Shown: positions 1 to 7,768 of the stretch, piece by piece
Numbering within the stretch: position 1 is the stretch's first letter
Layout: each line of letters opens with the position of its first letter
Origin: an uncultured Fimbriimonadaceae bacterium
GTDB lineage: Bacteria; Armatimonadota; Fimbriimonadia; Fimbriimonadales; Fimbriimonadaceae
NCBI GenBank assembly: GCA_937961665.1
Contig: CALGMO010000059.1
Location: 21,186-85,185 of the forward strand
Length of the DNA: 64,000 bases
Direction: 5' to 3'
The notes under the pieces: model-generated
What the model was told of the DNA's origin: nothing
The model's input: the letters and a program-made list of their open reading frames with translations, nothing else
Database searches by the model: none
Translations under genes and position numbers: made by a program

Positions 1-792
1 GGTCAGCCTCCGGAACGGGCCGTCGGCGGCCGTCGGATTCGCGCCGAGGGCCAAGGCCAGCTCGGAGTAGAGCTCTCTGCGATGGGGCAGACCGTTCGGA
101 AAGTCGCTGCCCGACCATCCGCAGGCTTCGAGCAGCGTGCGCGCCGCCCGGTCGCTGAACAGCCACACACCGACGTCGAGCAGGATGCGATGGCTGGCGG
201 CCCACCGGTCCAGCTCGGTCTTCGGCGGCTTCTGGAGGAACCGATCGAGGCTGCCCGGCGCGTCGCGGGGCGAGAGGAAAACCCCGTGGCGGGCGGCGAC
301 GTCGGTTCGGCCGGGCAGGGCCAGGCAGACCACGTCGGCCTCGGGGATCGGTCCGCGCAGGCGGGCCGAGTGCAGGAGAACGTCGCCGCTCGCCACGCAC
401 AGGCGGAGGCTCTCCGGAGCCCTCCGAAGGACGTCCGAGAGAAACGGCTCGGCGAGGTCGCGGAAACGCTGGTCCGGCCTTTGTCCCCGCGTGTTCCGGA
501 CCACGGGGAACGGCATCATCGCCTTGCCGAGGCACGCGTAGGCCGGCAGCCTCCGGCTCAATCCACCGCTGTGGAGAACGAGGGTGCGCCGGCTTCGGAG
601 CCAGTCCTCCATGGGCTCGCCCGAGGACCGAGCGAGCCATGCCCGCCACAGCAGGTAGGCGGTGCCGCCAGCAGAACCGAGGGGCACGGGGTCGGAGTCC
701 GAGTACCACTCGGCCGGGTCCGACGTGCCGGAACGGCGGAAGAAGCCCGCCGCCGCGGGCGGCAGGCTGACGAGGCGCTCCATCGGCTCCAC
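1..792 (-). CDS. L-fucose-1-phosphate guanylyltransferase (Fkp N-terminal type), partial
   Basis: The reading frame is open from position 792 down to base 1, so only the first 264 codons are present and the 3' part is off the window. The protein shows LGSAGGT near residues 38-44 and HSGGLSRRLPAY at 74-85, followed by GKAMMPFPV and RGQRPDQ. These match the nucleotidyltransferase half of bacterial Fkp, which makes GDP-fucose from fucose-1-phosphate and GTP. In Bacteroides this half is fused to a GHMP-family fucokinase; whether a kinase follows here cannot be seen. The GTG at 792-790 is chosen because a GATAAT -10 ends six bases before it; an ATG at 783 is the alternative. It lies 33 bases after hydA on the same strand but appears to have its own promoter. 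Likely role: fucosylated glycan or surface polysaccharide synthesis. Confidence 0.68.
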   Translation of the reverse strand, partial: MEPMERLVSLPPAAAGFFRRSGTSDPAEWYSDSDPVPLGSAGGTAYLLWRAWLARSSGEPMEDWLRSRRTLVLHSGGLSRRLPAYACLGKAMMPFPVVRNTRGQRPDQRFRDLAEPFLSDVLRRAPESLRLCVASGDVLLHSARLRGPIPEADVVCLALPGRTDVAARHGVFLSPRDAPGSLDRFLQKPPKTELDRWAASHRILLDVGVWLFSDRAARTLLEACGWSGSDFPNGLPHRRELYSELALALGANPTAADGPFRRLT

Positions 793-798
793 GCCGGG

Positions 799-829
799 AT
801 TATCGGCTCTGGACCGCTGCCCTCGTCAA
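799..829 (-). promoter_or_regulatory. Promoter of the fucose guanylyltransferase gene
   Basis: On the minus strand, TTGACG (829-824) and GATAAT (804-799) are separated by 19 bases, and the GTG start follows six bases after the -10. The -35 overlaps the hydA stop codon. The geometry predicts a leaderless transcript. Confidence 0.5.
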
Positions 830-2592
830 CGTCGGTAGGTGGGTTTCGGCTTGTAGGAGTTGTGGAGAAGCCGGTGCGCCTTCTCGCTCAGGGGCTTGCC
901 GAGGAAGGTCGAGTACAGCCCCTGAACGTAGGGGTTCTCGTGCGAGCGCCGGAACTCTCTCTCGCGGTCGTCCGTGTACAGGCCCTTGGCTCGCTGCAGC
1001 CGGAGCGCGTCCGTGATCCCGTAGGGCTGGCCGCCTCCGCCGATGCAGCCGCCGGGACAGGCCATCACCTCGATCATGTGGTACGCGGGTTCGTCCCCGT
1101 TCTCCTTGGCCGCACGGACGCGGTCGAGGACGTCCTCGACGTGGCCCATGCCGTGCGCCACCGCGACCCTGACCTCGCGGCCGAGGATCGTGAGCCTGCC
1201 CTCCTTGACGCCCTCCAAGCCTCGGGCCGGTTGGAACTCCAGAGAGTCGAACTCCTCGCCGGTCAGAAGCTTGTGCGCCGTTCGGATCGCGGCCTCCAGC
1301 ACTCCGCCGGACGTGCCGAAGATGGTGCCCGCACCCGTGTAGAGCCCGAGCATCGGGTCGCACTCCCCCTCGGGCAGGGAGGCGAAGTCGATGCCGGCCT
1401 GCTTGATCATCCGTGCCAGCTCGCGGGTGGTCAGCGAGAGGTCGACGTCCTGGTAGCCTGAGGCGAACATATCGTCGCTGCGCTGGATCTCGTACTTTTT
1501 CGCCGTGCAAGGCATGATCGAGACCACGCGCACCTTGGACGGATCCAGGCCCTTGCGATCGCAGTAGTAGGTCTTCGTCAGGACGCCGACGATCTCGTGG
1601 GGCGACTTGGTCGAGGAGAAGTGCTCGATCATGTCGCTGTGGTACTTCTCCATGAAGTCCACCCAGGCGGGGCAGCAGCTGGTGATCAGGGGCAGCTCGC
1701 CTTGGTTGTCCTGGAACCGCTTAACGAACTCCGTGCCCTCCTCCATGATGGTCACGTCCGCTCCGAAGTTCGTGTCGAAGACGGTGTCGAACCCCATGTA
1801 GCGCAGGGCCGCGTAGAGCTTGCCCGTCAGGTTGGTGCCGGGCGGGTAACCGAAGGCCTCTCCGATCGCCACTCGGACGGCAGGGGCGATCTGCACCACG
1901 CAGTGGAGATCGGGGTCGCGCAGGAGCTCCCAGGCCTTCTCCGTCTCGTCGTACTCGAAGATCGCGCCCGTCGGGCAGTGCGCGGAGCATTGGCCGCACG
2001 AGATGCAGGGCGAGTCCGCCAGCAGGATGTCCCCCGCTGGAGCCATGCGGGTGTCGATGCCGCGCTCCAGGAACGAGAGGGCCCACACGTTCTGCAGCTC
2101 TTGGCACACCGTCAGGCAGCGGCCGCACGCGATGCACTTGCGCGGCTCCAGCACGATGGTGCGGGTGGACTCGTCCTTGGGAAGGTCCGGAACGATGGAC
2201 GGGAGCGACTGCTGCCGGATGCCGAAGTCCGAAGCGAGGCTCTGCAGCTCGCACGTGCCGTTCCGACCGCACGTGAGGCACTCGTTCGGGTGCTTGGACA
2301 GAATCAGCTCCAGCACCTTCCGGCGGATCTCCACGATCTCCGGATCGTGCGTCTGGATCTCCATGCCCTCCTCCAGCGGCGTGCAGCAGGCGCGGGGCAT
2401 CTGGTTGGTGCCCTTCACGCGCACGATGCAGATGCCGCAGGCAGCGGTGGGGGGAAGGTCCGGGTGCTTGCAGAGGGTGGGGATCTTCAGGTGAACCTTC
2501 TCGGCGGCCTCGAGGATGGTCGTGCCCTCCGGAACGACGACCTCGATCCCGTTCAGCTTCGCTCGCACGGTTTTGGATGTGGTTCGTGCCAT
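826..2592 (-). CDS. hydA: [FeFe]-hydrogenase catalytic subunit (HydA/HndD type)
   Basis: 588 residues. It reduces protons to H2, or the reverse, at an H-cluster, with electrons from the NADH-oxidising partner subunits. Domains in order: NuoG-like [2Fe-2S] domain (Cys41, 52, 55, 70), the His-Cys [4Fe-4S] segment (HPNECLTCGRNGTC, 101-114), two ferredoxin clusters (CIACGRCLTVC at 153-163; CISCGQCSAHC at 196-206), the H-cluster domain, and a small-subunit-like tail. All three H-cluster signatures are present: TSCCPAW (304-310), MPCTAKKYE (360-368) and MACPGGCIGGGGQP (510-523). There is no C-terminal [2Fe-2S] domain of the kind found in Thermotoga HydA. It starts 10 bases after hydB and is the last gene of hydCBA. 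Maturases HydEFG are not in the window. Probably cytoplasmic. Confidence 0.95.
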   Translation of the reverse strand: MARTTSKTVRAKLNGIEVVVPEGTTILEAAEKVHLKIPTLCKHPDLPPTAACGICIVRVKGTNQMPRACCTPLEEGMEIQTHDPEIVEIRRKVLELILSKHPNECLTCGRNGTCELQSLASDFGIRQQSLPSIVPDLPKDESTRTIVLEPRKCIACGRCLTVCQELQNVWALSFLERGIDTRMAPAGDILLADSPCISCGQCSAHCPTGAIFEYDETEKAWELLRDPDLHCVVQIAPAVRVAIGEAFGYPPGTNLTGKLYAALRYMGFDTVFDTNFGADVTIMEEGTEFVKRFQDNQGELPLITSCCPAWVDFMEKYHSDMIEHFSSTKSPHEIVGVLTKTYYCDRKGLDPSKVRVVSIMPCTAKKYEIQRSDDMFASGYQDVDLSLTTRELARMIKQAGIDFASLPEGECDPMLGLYTGAGTIFGTSGGVLEAAIRTAHKLLTGEEFDSLEFQPARGLEGVKEGRLTILGREVRVAVAHGMGHVEDVLDRVRAAKENGDEPAYHMIEVMACPGGCIGGGGQPYGITDALRLQRAKGLYTDDREREFRRSHENPYVQGLYSTFLGKPLSEKAHRLLHNSYKPKPTYRR

Positions 2593-2602
2593 TTCGTCTC
2601 CG

Positions 2603-4255
2603 TCAGGCTTTCGTGTGGGCGCCAGAGATCGCTCGCTCGTACTCCTCGGGGAAGTACCGCAGGGTGGAGAGCACCGGGTTGGGGGCGGACTTGCCCAAGC
2701 CGCACAGCGACGCGGCCTTCATCGTCTTGCTGATCTGTCGGAGCTGCTCGAGATCCTCGGGAGTGCCCCGGCCCTCGGACAGGCGCTCGAGGATCGTCAG
2801 CATCTGCCTGCCCCCGATGCGGCAGGGGGCGCACTTGCCGCACGACTCCTCCACGCAGAAGCCCAGATAGAAGCGGGTGATGTCGACGATAGAGTCCTGG
2901 TCGTCCATGACGATCATCCCGCCGGAGCCCATCATCGAACCCAGCTCCGCCAGATCCTCGTAGGTGACGGGAGTGTCCAGAAGGTGGGCCGGGATCACGC
3001 CGCCGGACGGACCGCCCGTCTGAACCGCCTTGATTCTCCGTCCCGGCAGCGGTCCGCCGCCGATCTCCTCCACGACCGTTCGGAGCGGGGTGCCCATGGG
3101 GATCTCCACGAGACCCGGGCGCCGAACCTTGCCGGTTAGCGCGAAGACCTTGGTTCCCGGAGACTTCTCCGTGCCGATCGACCGGAACCAATCGGCACCC
3201 TTGGCGAGGATGGGCGGCAGGTTCGCGAGCGTCTCCACGTTGTTGATGCACGTGGGGCCGCCCCAGAGGCCGCTCACCGACGGGTAGGGCGGACGCGGCC
3301 TGGGAGTGCCCCGCTTGCCCTCGATCGAGGCGATGAGCGCGGTCTCCTCGCCGCACACGAACGCCCCCGCACCGAGTCGGACCTCCAGGTTGAGCGAGAA
3401 GTCCGAACCGAGGATGTTCCTGCCGAGCAGGCCCGCGAGCTTCGCGCTGCGGATCGCGGCCTCGATGCGCGCCACGGCCAACGGATACTCCGCCCTGATG
3501 TACAGGAAGCCCTCCGAGGCTCCGATGGCGTAGGCGGCGATCGTCATGCCCTCGATCACCGAGAACGGGTCGCCCTCCAGAACGCTCCGGTCCATGTAGG
3601 CGCCGGGGTCTCCCTCGTCGCCGTTGCAGACCACGAACTTCTCCGCGCCTTCGGCCTCGCGGGTGAGGCGCCACTTCAGCCCGGTCGGGAAGCCCGCTCC
3701 GCCGCGACCCCTCAGGCCGCTGGTTTCGACCTCCTGGATCACCTCATCCGGACTCAGGTCGCTTAGGCAGCGGCGGAGCGCCTGGTAGCCGCCCGAGGCG
3801 ATGTACTCCTCGAGGCTCTCGGGGTCGATCGCCCCGCAGTTGCGGGTCACGATCTTGTACTGGCGGCCGGGGTCCGGCTCGTCTCGGTCGTTGCAGCTGG
3901 TCAGCCGCTCCGCGATCTCCGGCACGGCCAGTCTGGTGACCACCCTCTTCAGGAGGACGTGGCTGTCGAGGATGAGGTCGACCCACTCGGCGGACACGTG
4001 GCCGTAGAGCGTCTTCGGCACGCCGTCGACGCAGACCTCCACCAGCGGCTCGGCGTGGCAGGCTCCCAAGCAGCCGGTCTTCCGGATGTCGATCTCCAGC
4101 CCGCGCTCCCGGGCACCCTCGGTGAGGGCCGTGAAGACCGCGTCGGCTCCTGCGGCGAGTCCGCAGCTGCCCATCCCGACTGCGATCCAGTCCCTTCTGG
4201 ATTCTCTGCGACGCTGGAGGATGCCCTCCAAGTCTTCCTTCTGCAGCTTCGTCAT
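2603..4255 (-). CDS. hydB: NADH-oxidising flavoprotein subunit of [FeFe]-hydrogenase (HydB/NuoF type)
   Basis: 550 residues. An N-terminal thioredoxin-like [2Fe-2S] domain (CGLAAGADAV near residue 32, then KTGCLGACHAEP) is followed by a NuoF-like FMN/NADH domain (GLRGRGGAGFPTGLKW; CNGDEGDPGAY) and a [4Fe-4S] site (ESCGKCAPCRIG, with the fourth Cys in SLCGLGKSAPNP). The protein stops at YFPEEYERAISGAHTKA, just where bifurcating HydB proteins normally go on into a KCPAGVC segment and a 2[4Fe-4S] ferredoxin domain. That tail of roughly 60 residues is absent. Role: pass electrons from NADH to HydA. It starts 19 bases after hydC. The frame is intact, so the short form looks natural rather than damaged. 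Confidence 0.93.
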   Translation of the reverse strand: MTKLQKEDLEGILQRRRESRRDWIAVGMGSCGLAAGADAVFTALTEGARERGLEIDIRKTGCLGACHAEPLVEVCVDGVPKTLYGHVSAEWVDLILDSHVLLKRVVTRLAVPEIAERLTSCNDRDEPDPGRQYKIVTRNCGAIDPESLEEYIASGGYQALRRCLSDLSPDEVIQEVETSGLRGRGGAGFPTGLKWRLTREAEGAEKFVVCNGDEGDPGAYMDRSVLEGDPFSVIEGMTIAAYAIGASEGFLYIRAEYPLAVARIEAAIRSAKLAGLLGRNILGSDFSLNLEVRLGAGAFVCGEETALIASIEGKRGTPRPRPPYPSVSGLWGGPTCINNVETLANLPPILAKGADWFRSIGTEKSPGTKVFALTGKVRRPGLVEIPMGTPLRTVVEEIGGGPLPGRRIKAVQTGGPSGGVIPAHLLDTPVTYEDLAELGSMMGSGGMIVMDDQDSIVDITRFYLGFCVEESCGKCAPCRIGGRQMLTILERLSEGRGTPEDLEQLRQISKTMKAASLCGLGKSAPNPVLSTLRYFPEEYERAISGAHTKA

Positions 4256-4274
4256 TGCGGTCGGCCTCCGGGGT

Positions 4275-4742
4275 TCAGTCCTTGCACTGGGCGAGCAGGT
4301 GCGGCACGTCCTGCGGCGAGACCTTGCTGTGCACCTCGCCGTTGATCAGCACGACCGGCGCCTGGCCGCAGCAGCCCACGCAGCGCACCGTTGTAAGGCT
4401 GAAGCGGCCGTCGGGAGTCGTCTGGCCCACCTCGATGCCCAGGAGGCGGCTGAACTCCTGCATGATCTGGGGCGTGCCCTTGAGGTAGCAGGCGGTGCCC
4501 ATGCAGCCGGAGATGACGTACTTTGCGGGCGGCTCCAGCTCGAAGAAGTTGTAGAACGTGAGGACCTCGTAGATCCGGGCCAGGGGCACGTTCATCTGCT
4601 TGGAGAGCTCCAGCGCGATCTCTCGCGGCACGTACCCGAGGCGCCCCTGGATCTCGTGCAGCACCATGATCAGCGCGCCGCGCTTCTTCTGCCACTTGCG
4701 GACGGCCAGCGCAACGTCCGCCGATAGATCCTTCTCAGCCAT
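4275..4742 (-). CDS. hydC: [2Fe-2S] subunit of [FeFe]-hydrogenase (HydC/NuoE type)
   Basis: 155 residues, the usual size for NuoE/HydC. After an N-terminal helical bundle comes a thioredoxin-fold [2Fe-2S] domain with Cys pairs in CMGTACYLKG and VRCVGCCGQAPVV. It forms the diaphorase half of the hydrogenase together with HydB. First gene of the minus-strand hydCBA operon. A GAGGA Shine-Dalgarno stands four bases before the ATG, so this transcript has a leader of about 35-40 bases. Confidence 0.93.
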   Translation of the reverse strand: MAEKDLSADVALAVRKWQKKRGALIMVLHEIQGRLGYVPREIALELSKQMNVPLARIYEVLTFYNFFELEPPAKYVISGCMGTACYLKGTPQIMQEFSRLLGIEVGQTTPDGRFSLTTVRCVGCCGQAPVVLINGEVHSKVSPQDVPHLLAQCKD

Positions 4743-4784
4743 GCGATCCTCGCTCGCTCGAGACCCGCGTCGAGCCTTGGGGGT

Positions 4785-4790
4785 AGATTA
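4785..4790 (-). promoter_or_regulatory. Candidate -10 element for hydCBA
   Basis: TAATCT on the minus strand, about 42 bases before the hydC start, in the 67-base divergent gap to the prepilin gene. No convincing -35 was seen. Confidence 0.3.
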
Positions 4791-4809
4791 CCATTCAGAC
4801 TAGGTCGAA

Positions 4810-5580
4810 ATGCTCATTGCGCGAACGCTCGTTGGTTTCGGTTCGGACGCCAGGCGCCCGTCCGCGTTCACCCTCGTGGAGCTGATGGTGGTCGTGGCCA
4901 TCGTCGGCGTTCTCGCGGCCCTGCTGTTTCCAGTCTTCGCGAGGGCGAAGCACGCCGCCCAGGAGATCGCCAGCCTCTCCAACATGAGGCAGATGGGCAT
5001 GGCGCTCGCGATGTACGCGACCGACCACGAGGGGTGGTTCCCCTCGGTGAAGGAGAACCTAGCCGACCCCAGCATGACGACGTGGGTGGACGAGGTCCAG
5101 CCCTATACGCGGACGAGGCTCCTCCGGCGGTCGCCGCTGGACGACTCTCCGGCGTGGGGCGACTTGGCGAACCCGAGGCTCACCTCCTACGGGCTGAACG
5201 CCTATTTCGATGTTCGGCACCCGCCGTACTTCGGGTGCTCGCTCGACGAGACGGTGCGCCCGTCCTACACCGTGGTGGTGGCTGAGCTCCGCGTGCGCCT
5301 GTTGGGTTCCGACTTTCTCGTCCGCGGGGACCACTTCCACCCGCAGTACTACGGGACCCCTGCGAGGGTCCCCAACGCTCGGTTCCAAACGCTGCAGTGG
5401 GACCCGGTTCGCCGTCTTCCGCGCATGACCGTCTTCGACGAGCGGACGCTCGTCGGCCCTTACATCTTCGCGGACGGCCATGCGGCCCGCGTCCCTTGGC
5501 CGTCTCTCTGGAGGCAGGAGGACGGTCAGCCCCCCACGCGAGACCGGTTGGACCCGCGCCGGTCCGACGACGGAACCTGA
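4810..5580 (+). CDS. Type IV prepilin-like (pseudopilin) protein, Armatimonadota style
   Basis: 256 residues. A short basic leader (RRPSA) precedes FTLVELMVVVAIVGVLAALLF, so prepilin peptidase should cut between Ala19 and Phe20, leaving the conserved Glu at mature position 5. After the helix come PVFARAK and a SLSNMRQMGMALAMYA segment, and the C-terminal region holds ADGHAARVPW, which resembles the H-X9-DG element of this pilin-like class. Expected to be membrane-anchored or assembled by a type II secretion or type IV pilus machine, whose genes are not in the window. Single gene, divergent from hydC. The substrate or role is unknown. The family signature is my main basis for suggesting Armatimonadota. 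Confidence 0.85.
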   Translation: MLIARTLVGFGSDARRPSAFTLVELMVVVAIVGVLAALLFPVFARAKHAAQEIASLSNMRQMGMALAMYATDHEGWFPSVKENLADPSMTTWVDEVQPYTRTRLLRRSPLDDSPAWGDLANPRLTSYGLNAYFDVRHPPYFGCSLDETVRPSYTVVVAELRVRLLGSDFLVRGDHFHPQYYGTPARVPNARFQTLQWDPVRRLPRMTVFDERTLVGPYIFADGHAARVPWPSLWRQEDGQPPTRDRLDPRRSDDGT

Positions 5581-5640
5581 CAGCTTTGACAGTGAGGCGC
5601 CGCCCCCGGGATGCCCGAAGATAGGCGGGGAAGGGGTAGC

Positions 5641-7122
5641 GTGAGCATGTCTGCGGCGGAGCTGGGCGCGTTGTTGTCTCCAGAAGGGAGGCTCCCGAGG
5701 GTGTTGATCGCGGAGGACGACCCGGTGTCGTTCCTCGTGCTGCGCAAGACGCTCGAGGGCAAGGGCTTCGTGGTGGACGGCGCGAAGAACGGACTGGAGG
5801 CCCTCCACGCCTTCCGATGCGGCGTGCACCGGGTCGTGATCTCCGACTGGATGATGCCGGAGCTGGACGGCGTAGACCTCTGCCGGCAGATCCGGGCGAT
5901 TCCTGAGCCGTACACGTACGTGATCCTGCTTACGGCCAAGACGCAGAGGGAGGACCGTGCCGCCGCCTACGAGGCCGGGGTCGACGACTTTCTGAACAAG
6001 CCGCTGGATCGCGACGAGCTCTTCTCCAGGCTGAAGGTCGCCATGCGGATCTTGGCGGCGGAGGACGATCTGCTCCGCCAGCGGCGGCACCTGATGGACG
6101 TCGCGCAGCGCCTGGAGTTCGCCAACCAGAACCTCGCCGCCGCCTCCAAGCGCTTCGAAGAGCTGTTCAGCGGGCTCCCCGTCTCCGCTTTCACCTTCGA
6201 CGATCAGGGCCTGCTGTTCGAGTGGAACAAGCGGTCGGAGGCGTTGTTCGGGATCTCGGCCGCCGAGATCCTCACGAGGAGCGTCGACGACGTCTTCCGA
6301 ACGGCGGACGGCCAGGGGTGGCTCCAAGGACGCTACCGGGAGGTGTTCGCCGGCAAAGCGATCTCCGGAGTCGAGTGGGAGTTTCGCCGGAACGAGAAGG
6401 AGGTCTTCAAGCTCAGCTCGGACCTGCTGCCCATCCACGGGCCGAAGGGCCAGATCACGGGTGGAATCGCCGTCAACGTCGACATGACGGAGCAGAACTC
6501 CGCGCGCCGGCTGATCGTGTCCCAGATGGATACCATCCGGCGGATCGCCGACGAGCTGGCGGAGGAGAAGGCCAAGCTGGAGGAGGCCAACGAGCGGCTG
6601 GAGAGGCTCGCGCTCACGGACGGCCTCACGGGGTTGCCGAACCATCGACACTTCCAGGAGGAGTTGGACCGCGCATGCAGGCGGGCCGAGCGGGAGGGCC
6701 AGCCCGTGAGCCTGCTGATGCTCGACGTGGACTTCTTCAAGCAGTTCAACGACACGTTCGGGCACCCGGCCGGGGACGAGGTGCTTCGGAGGGTTGCAGC
6801 GATCCTCGCGGACTCGGTGCGCGGGTCGGACGTGCCTGCCCGGTACGGCGGGGAGGAGTTCGCCGTGGTTTTGCCGAACACGGACGGCGCGGCGGCCGAG
6901 GAGGTCGCGGAGAGGATTCGGGCGAGGGTGGAGGCGGAACCCTGGGCGCAACGCCAGGTGACGGTCTCGATCGGCGCATCGACGCAGCGGGGAAGCCGCC
7001 TCAGCTCGAAGCAGGCCATCTCCGAGGCCGACGAGGCCCTCTACCGGTCGAAGAAACAGGGCAGAAACCGGGTGACCCACTTCGACCACCCGGTCTCGGA
7101 GAAGATTCGGAGCGCGGCGTAG
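5641..7122 (+). CDS. Diguanylate cyclase response regulator (REC-PAS-GGDEF)
   Basis: About 493 residues. N-terminal receiver domain (VLIAEDD, phospho-acceptor Asp about 69 in SDWMMPELDG, Lys in NKPLD), a PAS domain near residues 170-285, a charged coiled-coil linker, and a C-terminal GGDEF domain. The active-site motif is GGEEF at 403-407, and an RxxD inhibitory site (RGSD, 394-397) lies exactly five residues before it. The protein should therefore make c-di-GMP from two GTP when phosphorylated and be feedback inhibited. No histidine kinase is adjacent. AAGGGG at 5631-5636 supports a start at GTG 5641 or ATG 5647; an upstream in-frame ATG at 5611 lacks such a site. It may influence the flagellar genes at 18.4-24 kb. 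Confidence 0.93.
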   Translation: MSMSAAELGALLSPEGRLPRVLIAEDDPVSFLVLRKTLEGKGFVVDGAKNGLEALHAFRCGVHRVVISDWMMPELDGVDLCRQIRAIPEPYTYVILLTAKTQREDRAAAYEAGVDDFLNKPLDRDELFSRLKVAMRILAAEDDLLRQRRHLMDVAQRLEFANQNLAAASKRFEELFSGLPVSAFTFDDQGLLFEWNKRSEALFGISAAEILTRSVDDVFRTADGQGWLQGRYREVFAGKAISGVEWEFRRNEKEVFKLSSDLLPIHGPKGQITGGIAVNVDMTEQNSARRLIVSQMDTIRRIADELAEEKAKLEEANERLERLALTDGLTGLPNHRHFQEELDRACRRAEREGQPVSLLMLDVDFFKQFNDTFGHPAGDEVLRRVAAILADSVRGSDVPARYGGEEFAVVLPNTDGAAAEEVAERIRARVEAEPWAQRQVTVSIGASTQRGSRLSSKQAISEADEALYRSKKQGRNRVTHFDHPVSEKIRSAA

Positions 7123-7128
7123 CTGCGC

Positions 7129-7734
7129 CTACTTCAGCACGGTCTTGGAGACGATCTCGCCCTCGGTGGTCATCTCGTAGACCAGCGGGACGCCCGTGTC
7201 GAGGTTGAGCTCGAGCACTTCCTTCTCGCTCAGGTTGTCGAGCTTCATCACGATCGACCGGTTCGAGTTGCCGTGCGCCACGACGAGCACGTTCTTGCCC
7301 TGCTTGATGTCGCCTAGGATGGCGCGCTCGAAGAAGGGCAGGGTCCGCTCGGCGGTGTTCTTCAGCGCCTCGCCGTTGGGCGGGGGGATGTCGTAGCTCC
7401 GTCGCCACAGATGGACCTGCTCGTCCCCGTACCTCTTTGCCGTCTCGGCCTTGTTCAGGCCTTGCAGGTCGCCGTAATGGCGCTCGTTCAGAGCCTGGTC
7501 ACGGATGATCGGCACCTTCACGCCCATCGTCTCCAGGATGATGTCCAGCGTGCGCTGGGCGCGGGTGAGGGCACTGGTGTACGCCACGTCGAACTGCATC
7601 CCCTTGAGGCGCTCGCCCGCCTGGCGCGCCTCAAGCTCCCCCTGCTCCGTCAGAGGGACGTCGACCCATCCCGTGAAGCGGTTCTCGAGGTTCCAGAGCG
7701 ATTGCCCGTGTCGGACCAAAACCAGTTTCGGCAT
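7129..7734 (-). CDS. gpmA: 2,3-bisphosphoglycerate-dependent phosphoglycerate mutase
   Basis: 201 residues, the short form of the histidine phosphatase family mutase. It interconverts 3- and 2-phosphoglycerate in glycolysis and gluconeogenesis. Visible features are the phospho-histidine motif [10 protein letters not shown] (His9), the [13 protein letters not shown] segment, the [11 protein letters not shown] arginine motif, [14 protein letters not shown] with the catalytic Glu, and the second histidine in [10 protein letters not shown]. It is convergent with the diguanylate cyclase, with only six bases between stop codons. A TATCCT sequence ends six bases before the ATG. Confidence 0.95.
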   Translation of the reverse strand: MPKLVLVRHGQSLWNLENRFTGWVDVPLTEQGELEARQAGERLKGMQFDVAYTSALTRAQRTLDIILETMGVKVPIIRDQALNERHYGDLQGLNKAETAKRYGDEQVHLWRRSYDIPPPNGEALKNTAERTLPFFERAILGDIKQGKNVLVVAHGNSNRSIVMKLDNLSEKEVLELNLDTGVPLVYEMTTEGEIVSKTVLK

Positions 7735-7740
7735 GGACTG

Positions 7741-7746
7741 AGGATA
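7741..7746 (-). promoter_or_regulatory. Candidate -10 element for gpmA
   Basis: TATCCT on the minus strand, six bases before the ATG. The placement matches the leaderless pattern in this window, but the match to TATAAT is only four of six. Confidence 0.3.
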
Positions 7747-7768
7747 CTCCCTCGCGGCGGGGCCTCGC

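Noticed and set aside
2603..4255. Treating short HydB as a truncated pseudogene.
   Set aside because: All catalytic and cluster motifs are present, the frame is intact and hydA follows with normal spacing.
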